Source: Candidatus Fermentibacterota bacterium
Lineage (GTDB): Bacteria; Fermentibacterota; Fermentibacteria; Fermentibacterales; Fermentibacteraceae
Direction of reading: 5' to 3'
Assembly: GCA_012523605.1 (NCBI GenBank)
Contig: JAAYTY010000044.1
Span: forward strand, 1-51,415
Length of the DNA stretch: 51,415 bases
Made by a program: the position numbers and the translations under genes. Numbering within the stretch: position 1 is the first letter of the stretch; every line of letters starts with the position of its first letter. The notes beneath the pieces are model-generated. The model searched no databases and had not been told where the DNA came from. It was given only the letters and a program-made list of their open reading frames with translations. Positions 26,461-34,794 of this stretch are shown here, piece by piece.

Positions 26461-27365
26461 TCCTGCCCCCTGGGATGTGCCTTGCGGTAGGCCGCCCTAA
26501 GCCTCTCGCCTGTAAGATGCGTGTAAACCTGCGTGGTAGAAAGGCTGCTGTGGCCCAGCATCTCCTGAACCGCTCTGAGATCCGCCCCCCTGTCGAGCAG
26601 ATGAGTGGCGAAGCTGTGCCTGAACGTGTGTGGAGTCGCCCCCGTAGCCCGAGCCGCCTTCCTGACGCCCGCGTCCACGATCCTCCTGATGTCCCGCGGA
26701 TCGAGCCGTCGGCCCCTTACGCTCAGAAAGAGCCATGGGCCCGGCTCGAACCCGGACGCCAGCTCATGGCGTCTCTCCACCCAGTTCCTCAGCGGAGCGA
26801 GCGCCTGTCCCGCCACCGGTACCACCCTGTCCCTGCCGCCCTTCCCTGCCACCACCCTGAGAAGGCCCCTGTCGAGATCGATGTCGCAGAGCCTTGCCGA
26901 AGCGGCCTCGGACGCTCTTATCCCCGACCCGTACAGCAGTTCCACCACGGCCCTGTTGCGCATGCCGAGAATCGTGGATGTATCGTAGCTCTCCAGTACC
27001 ATCAGCACTTCCTGTACCCCCAGGAATCCCGGGAGTTTCCTCGAAACCCTGGGCATCGTCAGGAGCCTGGCCCTGTTCCCCTCCGCCCTCCCGGTCTCCA
27101 CCAGCCAGCCGCAGAAGGCCCGAAGAGACGACACTTCGCGGGCCACCGAGCGGGCGCACAGCCCTCTGCCCACCTCGCTTCGGAGGAACGAGCGCATCGT
27201 GTCCAGAGATGGCCCCAGGGCGAGAGAGCCGGGACTGTGAAGAGCGAATCTCTCGAGGTCGGAGCGGTAGGCCGCCACGGACCTGGCGGCGAGGCCGCGC
27301 CTTCCTCCCATCTCCTCGCAGAACAGCGTCAGGATTTCGAAATCGTCTTCCTGCACCTCGGGCAT
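26457..27365 (-). CDS. Tyrosine recombinase of the XerC/XerD family
   Basis: 302 aa. Chromosome-dimer resolution recombinase by size and context. The full catalytic set is present: Arg150 (GSGIRASE), Lys175 (GKGGRDR), His246 and Arg249 (HTFRH), His272 (GHSS) and Tyr281 (TQVYTHL). The ATG at 27365 lies 37 bases inside topA in another frame, with GGAG just upstream; the track's start at 27440 would overlap topA more. The topA-xer-hslVU neighbourhood is conserved in many phyla, which argues against a phage integrase. Confidence 0.92.
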   Translation of the reverse strand: MPEVQEDDFEILTLFCEEMGGRRGLAARSVAAYRSDLERFALHSPGSLALGPSLDTMRSFLRSEVGRGLCARSVAREVSSLRAFCGWLVETGRAEGNRARLLTMPRVSRKLPGFLGVQEVLMVLESYDTSTILGMRNRAVVELLYGSGIRASEAASARLCDIDLDRGLLRVVAGKGGRDRVVPVAGQALAPLRNWVERRHELASGFEPGPWLFLSVRGRRLDPRDIRRIVDAGVRKAARATGATPHTFRHSFATHLLDRGADLRAVQEMLGHSSLSTTQVYTHLTGERLRAAYRKAHPRGQD

Positions 27366-29524
27366 CGGACTCCGCCCCTGTATTCCTCCGTTACGGGGAA
27401 ACCGCATCGTTCGCAGGCCATGGCCAACGGTCTGTTCCACATGGCGAAGTCACAGGCGGGGTATCTGTTGCACGAGTAGAAAACCCTGCCCTTTCTGCTC
27501 CGCTTCTGCACCAGCTCGCCCCCGCATCCCTCCACAGGGCATGGCACTCCGGTGGGAACCGGCTCGGTGTGCCCGCATTCCGGGGCCTTCTCGCACGCCA
27601 GATAGCTGCCGAATCTGCCGTCGCGGAGCATCAGCCTTCCTCCGCACTCGGGGCATCGGCGGTCACCATCGAATACCTTCTCCTCCTCGGGCCTCGAGTA
27701 CTTGCAGTCGGGCCAGGCCGAGCAGGAGACGAACCGGCCGAATCTTCCCACTCTGAGTTTCAGCGGAGCGCCGCATCTCGGACACTTCTCCCCGGTGTCC
27801 TTCGCCAGCTCGGCCCGGACGCGATCGAGCCCTGCGACGGCCTGCCTCATGGAGGTCTCCAGCGGCAGGCTCAGCCGCTCCAGCGCCTCCACGTAGCCCG
27901 TCCGCCCCGAGGCGACCGAATCGAGCAGTTCCTCCATCTCCGCCGTGAATCCTGTGTCGAAGATGTGAGGGAACAGCCTCACGAGGAGGCGCACCGATTC
28001 TGTTCCCAGCTCGGTGGGGAACAGCCTCCTGTGTTCTAGGTTCACGTATCCCCTCTCCTTGAGGGTGTCTATGATCCTGACATAGGTGGAGGGCCTTCCT
28101 ATGCCGAGCTTCTTCATCTCCGCCACGAGCCCTGCCTCCGAGAACCTGGAGGGAGGGCGCGTGTGCTTCTGCTCGGCCTTCAGATCCGCAAGGACGGCGG
28201 GACCCTCTCGAACGGCACCGGGCAGCGGCTTCCCGACGGAGGCCTGGGAGGGGTCGATCGCGGTGAAGCCCTCGAAGAGAATCCTCTCGCCCGAAGCCGA
28301 GAACTCGATGCCGCCGCCCTCGAACAGGATCTTCGTCCGCTCCAGCCTGGAATCGGCCGCCTGCGAGGCGGTGAAGCGCCTCCAGATGAGCGAGTACAGC
28401 TTCAGGTGCTGGTCGGGTATGCTCCCCGCGAGGGACTCGGGGGTTCTCCGCACATCTGCGGGCCTTATCGCCTCGTGCGCGTCCTGCGATCCTCCGGAGC
28501 TCCTGTAGCGCCTCGGAGACGGAGGCAGCATCGAGCCGCCCCAGCGTTCCTCGATGTACTCCCTGCACTTCTCGACCGCCTCCGGCTCGACCCTCACGGA
28601 GTCGGTCCTCATGTAGGTGATGAGCCCGGTGTGCCCGTGCCCTTCCACGTCCATGCCTTCGTAGAGGTCCTGGGCGAGTCTCATCGTCCGCGAGGGCGAC
28701 AGGGAGAGATGGGTCGAGGCGGCCTGCTGGAGAGTGCTGGTGATGAATGGAGGGCCCGGCCTTCCAACCGCCTCCGTGACCTCCACTCTGGCGACGGCCC
28801 AGTCCGCCGATCTGATCCTCGGCAGGAGCGCCTCCACCTCGGCCGAGGAACGGGGAGCGTTCTTCTCGCCGTCGGCCCTGCGGCCGTCCACCCGCAGGAG
28901 ACCAGCTTCGATTGCGACACCGCAGGCGGTGAACTGCGCGGTAACGTCCCAGAACTCCACGGGGACGAAGGCGCTGATCTCGTCCTCGCGTTCCTGGATG
29001 AGGCGGAGGGCGACGGTCTGCACGCGTCCCGCGCTGAGACCCCGTCCGAGAACCCTGCAGAGCCAGGGGCTGACCTTGTATCCGACCAGCCTGTCCATCG
29101 CCCGGCGGGCCTGCTGGGCGTCGACCAGGTTCCTGTCGATCGACGAGGGATGGGCCAGCGCGGAGAGCACCGCCTCCCGGGTCACGGCGTTGAACCTCAG
29201 GCGCCTGAAGACGGTGTCCTCACGCCCCAGGAGCTCGGACAGGTGCCAGCAGATCGCCTCGCCCTCCCTGTCCGGGTCCGCCGCTAGATAGATGGTCTTG
29301 AAGCCCGAGGCGGCCTTCCGGAGCTGCTCGACGACCCTGCGCTTCTCCGGCAGGATCGTATAGGTGAGCTGGAAGCCCTCCTTCTCCCTTATCCCGAGAC
29401 GCTGCCTGGGAAGATCCCTGACATGGCCCATCGAGGCGACTATCTCGTAATCGCCGCCCAGATACGATCTGAGGCTTTTCGCCTTGGCGGGAGACTCAAT
29501 GACCACCAGCTTGGACTTTGCCAT
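27329..29524 (-). CDS. topA: DNA topoisomerase I (type IA)
   Basis: 731 aa. Relaxes negative supercoils. TOPRIM domain (VVIESPAKAKS; AADPDREGEAICWHL), active-site Tyr304 in GLITYMRTDS, and four C-terminal four-cysteine zinc fingers (CPRCGAPL, CPECGGRL, CPVEGCGGEL, CERCGF...CPRC). The start is the ATG at 29524; the track's 74-residue N-terminal extension reads through the neighbouring gene's end in the wrong frame. The last 37 bases also encode the start of xer. Confidence 0.97.
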   Translation of the reverse strand: MAKSKLVVIESPAKAKSLRSYLGGDYEIVASMGHVRDLPRQRLGIREKEGFQLTYTILPEKRRVVEQLRKAASGFKTIYLAADPDREGEAICWHLSELLGREDTVFRRLRFNAVTREAVLSALAHPSSIDRNLVDAQQARRAMDRLVGYKVSPWLCRVLGRGLSAGRVQTVALRLIQEREDEISAFVPVEFWDVTAQFTACGVAIEAGLLRVDGRRADGEKNAPRSSAEVEALLPRIRSADWAVARVEVTEAVGRPGPPFITSTLQQAASTHLSLSPSRTMRLAQDLYEGMDVEGHGHTGLITYMRTDSVRVEPEAVEKCREYIEERWGGSMLPPSPRRYRSSGGSQDAHEAIRPADVRRTPESLAGSIPDQHLKLYSLIWRRFTASQAADSRLERTKILFEGGGIEFSASGERILFEGFTAIDPSQASVGKPLPGAVREGPAVLADLKAEQKHTRPPSRFSEAGLVAEMKKLGIGRPSTYVRIIDTLKERGYVNLEHRRLFPTELGTESVRLLVRLFPHIFDTGFTAEMEELLDSVASGRTGYVEALERLSLPLETSMRQAVAGLDRVRAELAKDTGEKCPRCGAPLKLRVGRFGRFVSCSAWPDCKYSRPEEEKVFDGDRRCPECGGRLMLRDGRFGSYLACEKAPECGHTEPVPTGVPCPVEGCGGELVQKRSRKGRVFYSCNRYPACDFAMWNRPLAMACERCGFPVTEEYRGGVRCPRCRKTISKS

Positions 29525-29567
29525 GCGCCGGCGCCTCGCTTTCAGGGTGAGCAGCGGCTGCTGGACG

Positions 29568-30983
29568 TCAGTCCCCGAACCTCGCCATCCAGGTCTGCGC
29601 AGGGCCGGACAGGTAGGCCCAGACCTGGTCGCTGGTAGAACTGGCGCATTCCTGGAAATCCATCGGACCGACGCAGCCGGCCAGCCGGTCGAAGCGCTCG
29701 TGCGTGAAGGAAACAGTCCGAACGGGGTGATACTGGCTCTCGGCATAGTAGAACGCCAGCTCGGAAACGGGGCTGGGGCCGAGCCAGGCGCCGAGCTTTC
29801 TCAGGAGATCGTAGCGCTTCGTATCCTCCTCGGGATGCAGGACGGACACGGCCAGAACGACGACTCCCTCCTCGCCGGTCCGGAAGAGCGCGCACCTGTC
29901 GATCCGGATCGGAACAGAGGCGGAAATGCTGGACAGCCCGGGCAGAAGGAGGTCCATCTCCTCGGGCATGAGAAGGGCTCCCCCGGGAGCGGGCCCGCTC
30001 TCGACGCTCGCCGGCGGGGTGGACAGCGCCGAATCCACACCCTCGGGAAGCGGAAGCAGCATGTAGGTTCCCTCCGGAACGGCGGTGACCGTGTCGGGCA
30101 CGGGGAGGGTGTCGGCCGGGATGGAATCGGATGACAGGCTGTCGGGCTCGTGGACCGCCGCAGTATCGCCGCGGACATCTCCGCCGGAGACGGTCGCCTC
30201 CCCGAAAAGCCCCAGGGGATCAAGAAAGTAGAAGCCCGCAAAGACGATCAGCACTACAGCGCCGATCACGACCGGCACGATCCAGGGCCTGGAGGCCCTG
30301 TCCGGTCCGGGAGGAGGCTCGAGCGACGACTCCTGCCCCGCCCTCGACTGCGGAGACCTCGAGTGAGTCGAGAGGGGTGCGGATACGACCTTGCCGTCCG
30401 CGGAGCATTTCTGACAGACGTGAGCGACCCTGTCGAAGCAGTCTCTGCACGTGAGTTCGGCGCAGGACCGGCACGGAGCGAGCTTCTCTCCGGACGTGGG
30501 CGTACGGCCGCAGACGTGACAGCGCTCGACAGAGAGCATCTCCTCGCTGGCGGAGGTCACTCCGACCTCCTCCTGCCCGTCGGTGGAAGGCTTGTCGTCG
30601 ATTATCTCCATGTCGGGCTCGGGATCATCGCGCTTCTCGCGCACCCTTGCCGGCTTCTGCTGAGAGGCCGGCCTGTGCTCAGGTTCGGGCGGCGATTCCC
30701 TGGCCGACTTGTCGGCGGCGGCCGTGTCCAGGCCTTCGTCCGCCGTGACGGAGTCCATCCTGGGAAGAAGGTCGATGAAAGGGTAGAGCCTGTTCTGGAT
30801 CACCCTGGCCTGTCCCATGGCGACGGCCTCCATGAGAACGGTGGGTGAGCTGTCCACGGCCTTCCTGGCATCCTCCCGCGACATCCTGAGCTCCGAGACC
30901 AGAAGCTCGAGGACCCTCTGCCGCTCTTCCTCCCTGCCCAGCCGGACCAGCAAGAGATCGACCAGAGCCTCAGAGAGATCCAT
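29568..30983 (-). CDS. Membrane protein with L7/L12-like N-terminus, zinc-binding domain and extracytoplasmic domain
   Basis: 471 aa, no known family as a whole. Residues 20-70 look like the ribosomal L7/L12 C-terminal fold (MSREDARKAVDSSPTVL). Residues 155-193 hold eight cysteines plus histidine in a B-box/RING-like arrangement (CHVCGRTPTS, CRSCAELTCRDC, CQKC). A low-complexity linker leads to one transmembrane segment (about 234-254) and a roughly 215-residue outer domain. The ATG overlaps the MglA-like GTPase stop (TGATG), so the two are translated together; it is a candidate membrane effector or anchor for that GTPase. Confidence 0.75.
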   Translation of the reverse strand: MDLSEALVDLLLVRLGREEERQRVLELLVSELRMSREDARKAVDSSPTVLMEAVAMGQARVIQNRLYPFIDLLPRMDSVTADEGLDTAAADKSARESPPEPEHRPASQQKPARVREKRDDPEPDMEIIDDKPSTDGQEEVGVTSASEEMLSVERCHVCGRTPTSGEKLAPCRSCAELTCRDCFDRVAHVCQKCSADGKVVSAPLSTHSRSPQSRAGQESSLEPPPGPDRASRPWIVPVVIGAVVLIVFAGFYFLDPLGLFGEATVSGGDVRGDTAAVHEPDSLSSDSIPADTLPVPDTVTAVPEGTYMLLPLPEGVDSALSTPPASVESGPAPGGALLMPEEMDLLLPGLSSISASVPIRIDRCALFRTGEEGVVVLAVSVLHPEEDTKRYDLLRKLGAWLGPSPVSELAFYYAESQYHPVRTVSFTHERFDRLAGCVGPMDFQECASSTSDQVWAYLSGPAQTWMARFGD

Positions 30984-31585
30984 CAGGCAATCCCTCCCGC
31001 AGCTTCGAACTGCTTGTAGAGCCGTGCTATGACCATCCGGCTGACCTTCCTGAGGGTCTCGAACACCCCGATGCCCTTCGAGGCGACAGCCTCGAGAACG
31101 GGAACCCTGGTGAGCCCCAGAGTCTCTGCTATCTCTTCCACCGGCGCGACATCGGGCAGATCGCGCTTGTTGCACTGGAGCACGAGGCTGACCCCCCGCC
31201 GCTTCTGGGTCTTGAGGTTGTCCCTCAGGTCCCTCAGGCTGGTGATGTTGGCTTCCATCCTGTCATGCTGGGAGTCGGCCACGAACACGATCCCGTCCAC
31301 GCCCTGCAGAATAAGCCTCCTGCTGTCGGAGTACATCGCCTGGCCGGGTACGCTGTAGAGGTGGAGCCTTATCTTGAAGCCGTGGATCTCGCCCGTGTCG
31401 AGCGGAAGGAAATCGAAGAAGAGAGTCCTCTCGTTGCCGGCCGCGAGGGAGATCAGCTTCCCGCGTCCCTCGGACGGAACCTCTCCGTGGATGTACTTGA
31501 CGTTGGTCGTCTTGCCGGAGAGTCCCGGGCCGCAGTACACGATCTTGCAGTCGATCTCCCTGGCGCTGTAGCTGACTGTCGCCAT
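30983..31585 (-). CDS. MglA-family small GTPase (second copy)
   Basis: 200 aa. P-loop GPGLSGKTTN, LYSVPGQAMY, CNKRD: same subfamily as the copy at 21036-21617 but clearly different in sequence (for example the insert LKTQKRRGVS). Translationally coupled on both sides, TGATG with tatA upstream and TGATG with the zinc/membrane protein downstream. No roadblock (MglB) protein is encoded here. Polarity or localisation control of the membrane partner is the natural hypothesis. Confidence 0.88.
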   Translation of the reverse strand: MATVSYSAREIDCKIVYCGPGLSGKTTNVKYIHGEVPSEGRGKLISLAAGNERTLFFDFLPLDTGEIHGFKIRLHLYSVPGQAMYSDSRRLILQGVDGIVFVADSQHDRMEANITSLRDLRDNLKTQKRRGVSLVLQCNKRDLPDVAPVEEIAETLGLTRVPVLEAVASKGIGVFETLRKVSRMVIARLYKQFEAAGGIA

Positions 31586-31773
31586 CAGCTCCTGTTCTCC
31601 CGGTCGTCACCCGGACTCCCGGGGCCGTCCCCCGATGAGTCGCGGAGCCCCTTCTTGAACTCTCTCAGGGCCTGCCCGATGGAGCGGGCAATCTCGGGGA
31701 TCCTCTTCGCCCCGAAGAGCAGGAGCAGGGCGACGACGATCAGAACTATCTCCAGGGGACCTGGACGGAACAT
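31585..31773 (-). CDS. tatA: Twin-arginine translocase subunit TatA/TatE
   Basis: 62 aa. One N-terminal membrane helix (PLEIVLIVVALLLLFG) followed by the amphipathic helix FGAKRIPEIARSIGQALREFKKG, the TatA hallmark, and a short acidic tail. Part of the pore for folded proteins. No tatC is nearby. The GAG-rich site CTGGAGCG precedes the ATG. Confidence 0.92.
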   Translation of the reverse strand: MFRPGPLEIVLIVVALLLLFGAKRIPEIARSIGQALREFKKGLRDSSGDGPGSPGDDRENRS

Positions 31774-31803
31774 CGCTCCAGCCCTTCCGGGGGTGTTCCC
31801 CTT

Positions 31804-32076
31804 CTAGAACCACCGGTACAGCACGCCTACCAGGATCAGCCCCACGAAGCTCATCAGGTTCACCCTGAGGCCGATCTCCTCCACCGCCAGCCGGATGATC
31901 ACGAGGTCGATCCTCAGAGGACCGGCCCCGAGGTCGAGGCCCCCCGCGAAGAAGGTCTTCAGCGCGGAAGCCGTGTCGGGAAGCAGCGAGGCTATGCCCT
32001 CACCGAGCGCCGTCCCGACGATCATGCCCATGAGCGACATGGCGATCCAGAATCCCGGCGGCCTGTCGTGAAGCAC
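31804..32076 (-). CDS. DUF4321-like small membrane protein
   Basis: 90 aa with two membrane segments (near 10-32 and 68-88) around a short loop. The ending RVNLMSFVGLILVGVLYRWF and early GTALGE fit the DUF4321 family, whose role is unknown. The start is GTG at 32076 with GGAGG four bases upstream. It is 24 bases downstream of the Gx-transporter-like gene and 30 upstream of tatA. Confidence 0.65.
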   Translation of the reverse strand: MLHDRPPGFWIAMSLMGMIVGTALGEGIASLLPDTASALKTFFAGGLDLGAGPLRIDLVIIRLAVEEIGLRVNLMSFVGLILVGVLYRWF

Positions 32077-32100
32077 TTCTCCTCCGAAACAATATGGAAT

Positions 32101-32664
32101 CTATCCAGCCTCGAATCCTTCAACAAGCCCGCTTCCGCCGAAGCGGCCGCCGGCCAGCCTGGAGAGCACCGCGGCCAGGATGCCCGTGAGAACTCCGGCA
32201 GCCGCGGCCCAGACGGCCAGCACGGGAACCAGGGCGGCGACAGGGAGGCCCGGAATGACTGCCGCGGCCAGTGCGAGCTGGGAAGCCATGCTGGCGGCGC
32301 TGCCGAGAACGGACAGCCCTGTGACCGACAGGAACCCCGGCACCAGGGGGCGCGCGAAACCCATTGCGGCTGCCGATGCCGTCGCCCCGGCGATGGAAAG
32401 GAGGAACGAAGGAGTGGCAAGGGAGCCAGTGGCCAGCGCCACGGCCGCAGACCTCAGGAGATTCACCCTCAGACCGTCGTACAGGCCCCCGGAGAGCACC
32501 GCCAGTACCGTGACCACGTTCGCCAGCCCCGGCTTGATGAAGGGCATGGGGCGGGGCAGAAAGCTCTCCAGGATCCCAGTCACCGTGGCGGCCAGAGCTA
32601 GGAACAGAATGCGGCCGCTGCTCCCTCCTGCGGCCTGCGCGCCCCTTCTAGACTCCAGCGGCAT
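32101..32664 (-). CDS. Gx transporter / heptaprenyl diphosphate synthase component I-like membrane protein
   Basis: 187 aa, about five membrane segments. The stretch LESFLPRPMPFIKPGLANVVTVLAVL is diagnostic of the Gx transporter family (also annotated as heptaprenyl diphosphate synthase component I). The transported substrate is unknown. The ATG at 32664 lies 17 bases inside the GT4 gene. Confidence 0.7.
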   Translation of the reverse strand: MPLESRRGAQAAGGSSGRILFLALAATVTGILESFLPRPMPFIKPGLANVVTVLAVLSGGLYDGLRVNLLRSAAVALATGSLATPSFLLSIAGATASAAAMGFARPLVPGFLSVTGLSVLGSAASMASQLALAAAVIPGLPVAALVPVLAVWAAAAGVLTGILAAVLSRLAGGRFGGSGLVEGFEAG

Positions 32665-33727
32665 CTCTCAGGGCCTCCTCGACCATGGAGAAAGACCGGG
32701 CCTGGCCGAACTCCGACAGGCATCTCTCGAGCGCGCCGCGGGCCAGGCGCGCGCGGAGCTCGTCATCCAGCATAGCGGTCACCGCTCCGGCCAGCGCCGC
32801 AGGATCGCCCGGGGGGACCACTATCCCGCTCTCCATGTGCCTGTTCACCCATGGAACGCCGGTCGCCAGGGAGGTGCTGATGACCGGAGTGCCGCAGGCC
32901 ATGGCCTCCAGCTGGACCATCCCGTATGCCTCGGACCGGGCCGTGGAGGGCAGGATGAAGGCTCTTGCGCCTCTGTAGAGGCTCCTAAGCCGCTCGTCGT
33001 CCACCTCTCCCGCAAGCTCCACATCGAGCCGACCGGCTGCGATCCTCTTCCTTACCGCTCCTTCCAGAGGGCCCCCGCCGACCATCACCAGCCTCTGTCC
33101 CCCCAGAAGAGACCAGGCTTCGAGAAGAACCGGTATCCCCTTGTAGGATCTGAATCTGCCTACGAAGAGGAAATAGTCGCCAGGCTCCCCCCCGCCGGGA
33201 GTGAAGAAGCCGGTATCCACTCCCGGCGGAACCACTCTGACATTGCCGAGACCGCGCAGGAACGGAGAGGACTCTACATAGGGGGGCGAGGTGGCCAGCA
33301 CCGAAGACGCCTTTCCCAGGAACTCCCTGATGAACGGCCCGAGGAACGGAACCAGCGCGGCCTGTCTCACGATGTCGCTGTGATACGTGACGACATGGGG
33401 CACTGTCCGCCTGCCGAAGTACCACGAAAGGGTCGCGGCCGGCAGAGGGTGGTGGAAGTGCGTCACATCCTGCCCTGCTCCTGAGATGGCCCTGCCCAGC
33501 CCAGGGCAGACGGGATTCGAGAGTATCCTGCAGAGGCAGGGGGCTTCGGTGACCGTCATGCCTTCTACGGTCGTTGTGCGGGCCGAGAACCCGGGGGACC
33601 GCGAAGCGGTGAGCACCGAGACCCGATGGCCCCGGGAGGTCAGGAACAGCCCGAGATCGTGGATGTAGCGCTCTATCCCCCCCCTCACGGGGGGCCAGAC
33701 ATCCTTGTAGACCTCGAGGACCTTCAT
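32648..33727 (-). CDS. Glycosyltransferase family 4
   Basis: 359 aa GT-B retaining enzyme. N-terminal WPPVRGGIERYIHDLG, the phosphate-binding FVGRFRSYKGIPVLLEAW, and the EX7E-type motif in SEAYGMVQLEAMACGTPVI. Cell-surface glycan assembly; donor sugar unknown. ATGA overlap with the second GT4 gene upstream. Confidence 0.9.
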   Translation of the reverse strand: MKVLEVYKDVWPPVRGGIERYIHDLGLFLTSRGHRVSVLTASRSPGFSARTTTVEGMTVTEAPCLCRILSNPVCPGLGRAISGAGQDVTHFHHPLPAATLSWYFGRRTVPHVVTYHSDIVRQAALVPFLGPFIREFLGKASSVLATSPPYVESSPFLRGLGNVRVVPPGVDTGFFTPGGGEPGDYFLFVGRFRSYKGIPVLLEAWSLLGGQRLVMVGGGPLEGAVRKRIAAGRLDVELAGEVDDERLRSLYRGARAFILPSTARSEAYGMVQLEAMACGTPVISTSLATGVPWVNRHMESGIVVPPGDPAALAGAVTAMLDDELRARLARGALERCLSEFGQARSFSMVEEALRDAAGV

Positions 33728-34794
33728 GCCTCTCCCCCGTGGAGACAGCTCCTGTATGCGTCGAGCGTCTCCCGGGCCATTCTCTCCGGGCTGAAACCCG
33801 CCGCGAAGGAGATCAGGCCGTCCCTGTCCGGCTCACTGTCCAGCGCGGACAGGACGGCGGCGGCTATCGAACCGCTGTCCGGCCCGCACGAGGCCGCCGC
33901 TACGCCTCCGTACACCTCCTTCAGGCTCTCCGCAGGGCCTATCACGAAAGGAACTCCGACGGACGCCGCCTCGAGCGGAGGAAGGCCGAAGCCTTCATAG
34001 AGCGAGGGATAGACCAGCAGGCGCGCCCCGGCATAAGCGGCTTCGAGAGATTCCCGGTCGAGGTGTCCTGTCCATCTGCAGCCAGGCGTCTTGTGAAGCC
34101 TCTCGAGAAGGGCTGCATCCCCCCAGCCCCAGCGGCCCGCCACGACGAGCTCCAGGCCGGGGCGCGCCGCCCGGATGGCCGGCATGGCCTCCAGCAGTGC
34201 GAGGATGTTCTTCCTCGGCTCGATGGTCCCGACGAAGAGGAGATAATCTCCCGAGACCCCCTCCACCCCCGGCTCTCTGGCGGCTCCTGAAGGCCGTCCG
34301 GCGCAGAGATAGACGGTGCGCACCCTCTCGATGCCCAGCCGTTTCCGCAGTTCGGAGGCTGTGAAGACGCTGTCCGCGAGGACGAGGGACGCGTTTCTTG
34401 CGACGCGGGGGAAGGCCATCCTGTACCAGGCCGCTCTCACCGCGGGAAACCATCCGGGGTTCGCCGCGAAGGCGAGGTCGTGAACCGTGACCACGGTGGC
34501 GGCTCCTCCGGGCGCCCGGCCCGAGAAGGCCGGGAAGTGAACCAGGCGGATGCCGGCCGTGCGGATAGCGGCCGGAATGGAGAGATGCTCGGCAAAAACC
34601 TTCGCGAAGACCCCCGGGGGGCGTGACCGAAGGGCTTCGCCGGGGCTCATCAGCCCTTCCGGCATGGCCACGGAGACCGACGGATCGCCGAGGATGTCGA
34701 ATCCCTCGAGGAGTCTCCGCAGATAAACACCCGTGCCACCGGGATTCCCCAGGGAAGCCCCATAGACCGCGAATTCCGGTGCTCGCTCATGCAT
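33724..34794 (-). CDS. Glycosyltransferase family 4
   Basis: 356 aa GT-B enzyme. GGTGVYLRRLLEG near the N-terminus, VTVHDLAFAANPGWF in the middle, FVGTIEPRKNILALLEAM and YEGFGLPPLEAASVGVPFV in the donor domain: mannosyl/rhamnosyl-type GT4. It overlaps the nucleotidyltransferase gene by eight bases and is followed by another GT4 (ATGA), which suggests sequential action on one glycan. Confidence 0.9.
   Translation of the reverse strand: MHERAPEFAVYGASLGNPGGTGVYLRRLLEGFDILGDPSVSVAMPEGLMSPGEALRSRPPGVFAKVFAEHLSIPAAIRTAGIRLVHFPAFSGRAPGGAATVVTVHDLAFAANPGWFPAVRAAWYRMAFPRVARNASLVLADSVFTASELRKRLGIERVRTVYLCAGRPSGAAREPGVEGVSGDYLLFVGTIEPRKNILALLEAMPAIRAARPGLELVVAGRWGWGDAALLERLHKTPGCRWTGHLDRESLEAAYAGARLLVYPSLYEGFGLPPLEAASVGVPFVIGPAESLKEVYGGVAAASCGPDSGSIAAAVLSALDSEPDRDGLISFAAGFSPERMARETLDAYRSCLHGGEA

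Noticed and set aside
26457-27365. Tyrosine recombinase as a sign of an integrated mobile element
   Set aside because: Its size, complete Xer motifs and place between topA and hslVU indicate the housekeeping Xer recombinase; no attachment-site repeats or phage genes are nearby.
32077-32110. Promoter before the DUF4321-like gene (TTGTTG-N17-TAGATT on the minus strand)
   Set aside because: The -35 matches at only three positions and the gap is just 24 bases inside a co-directional array; the AT-rich patch fits a ribosome-site spacer as well.
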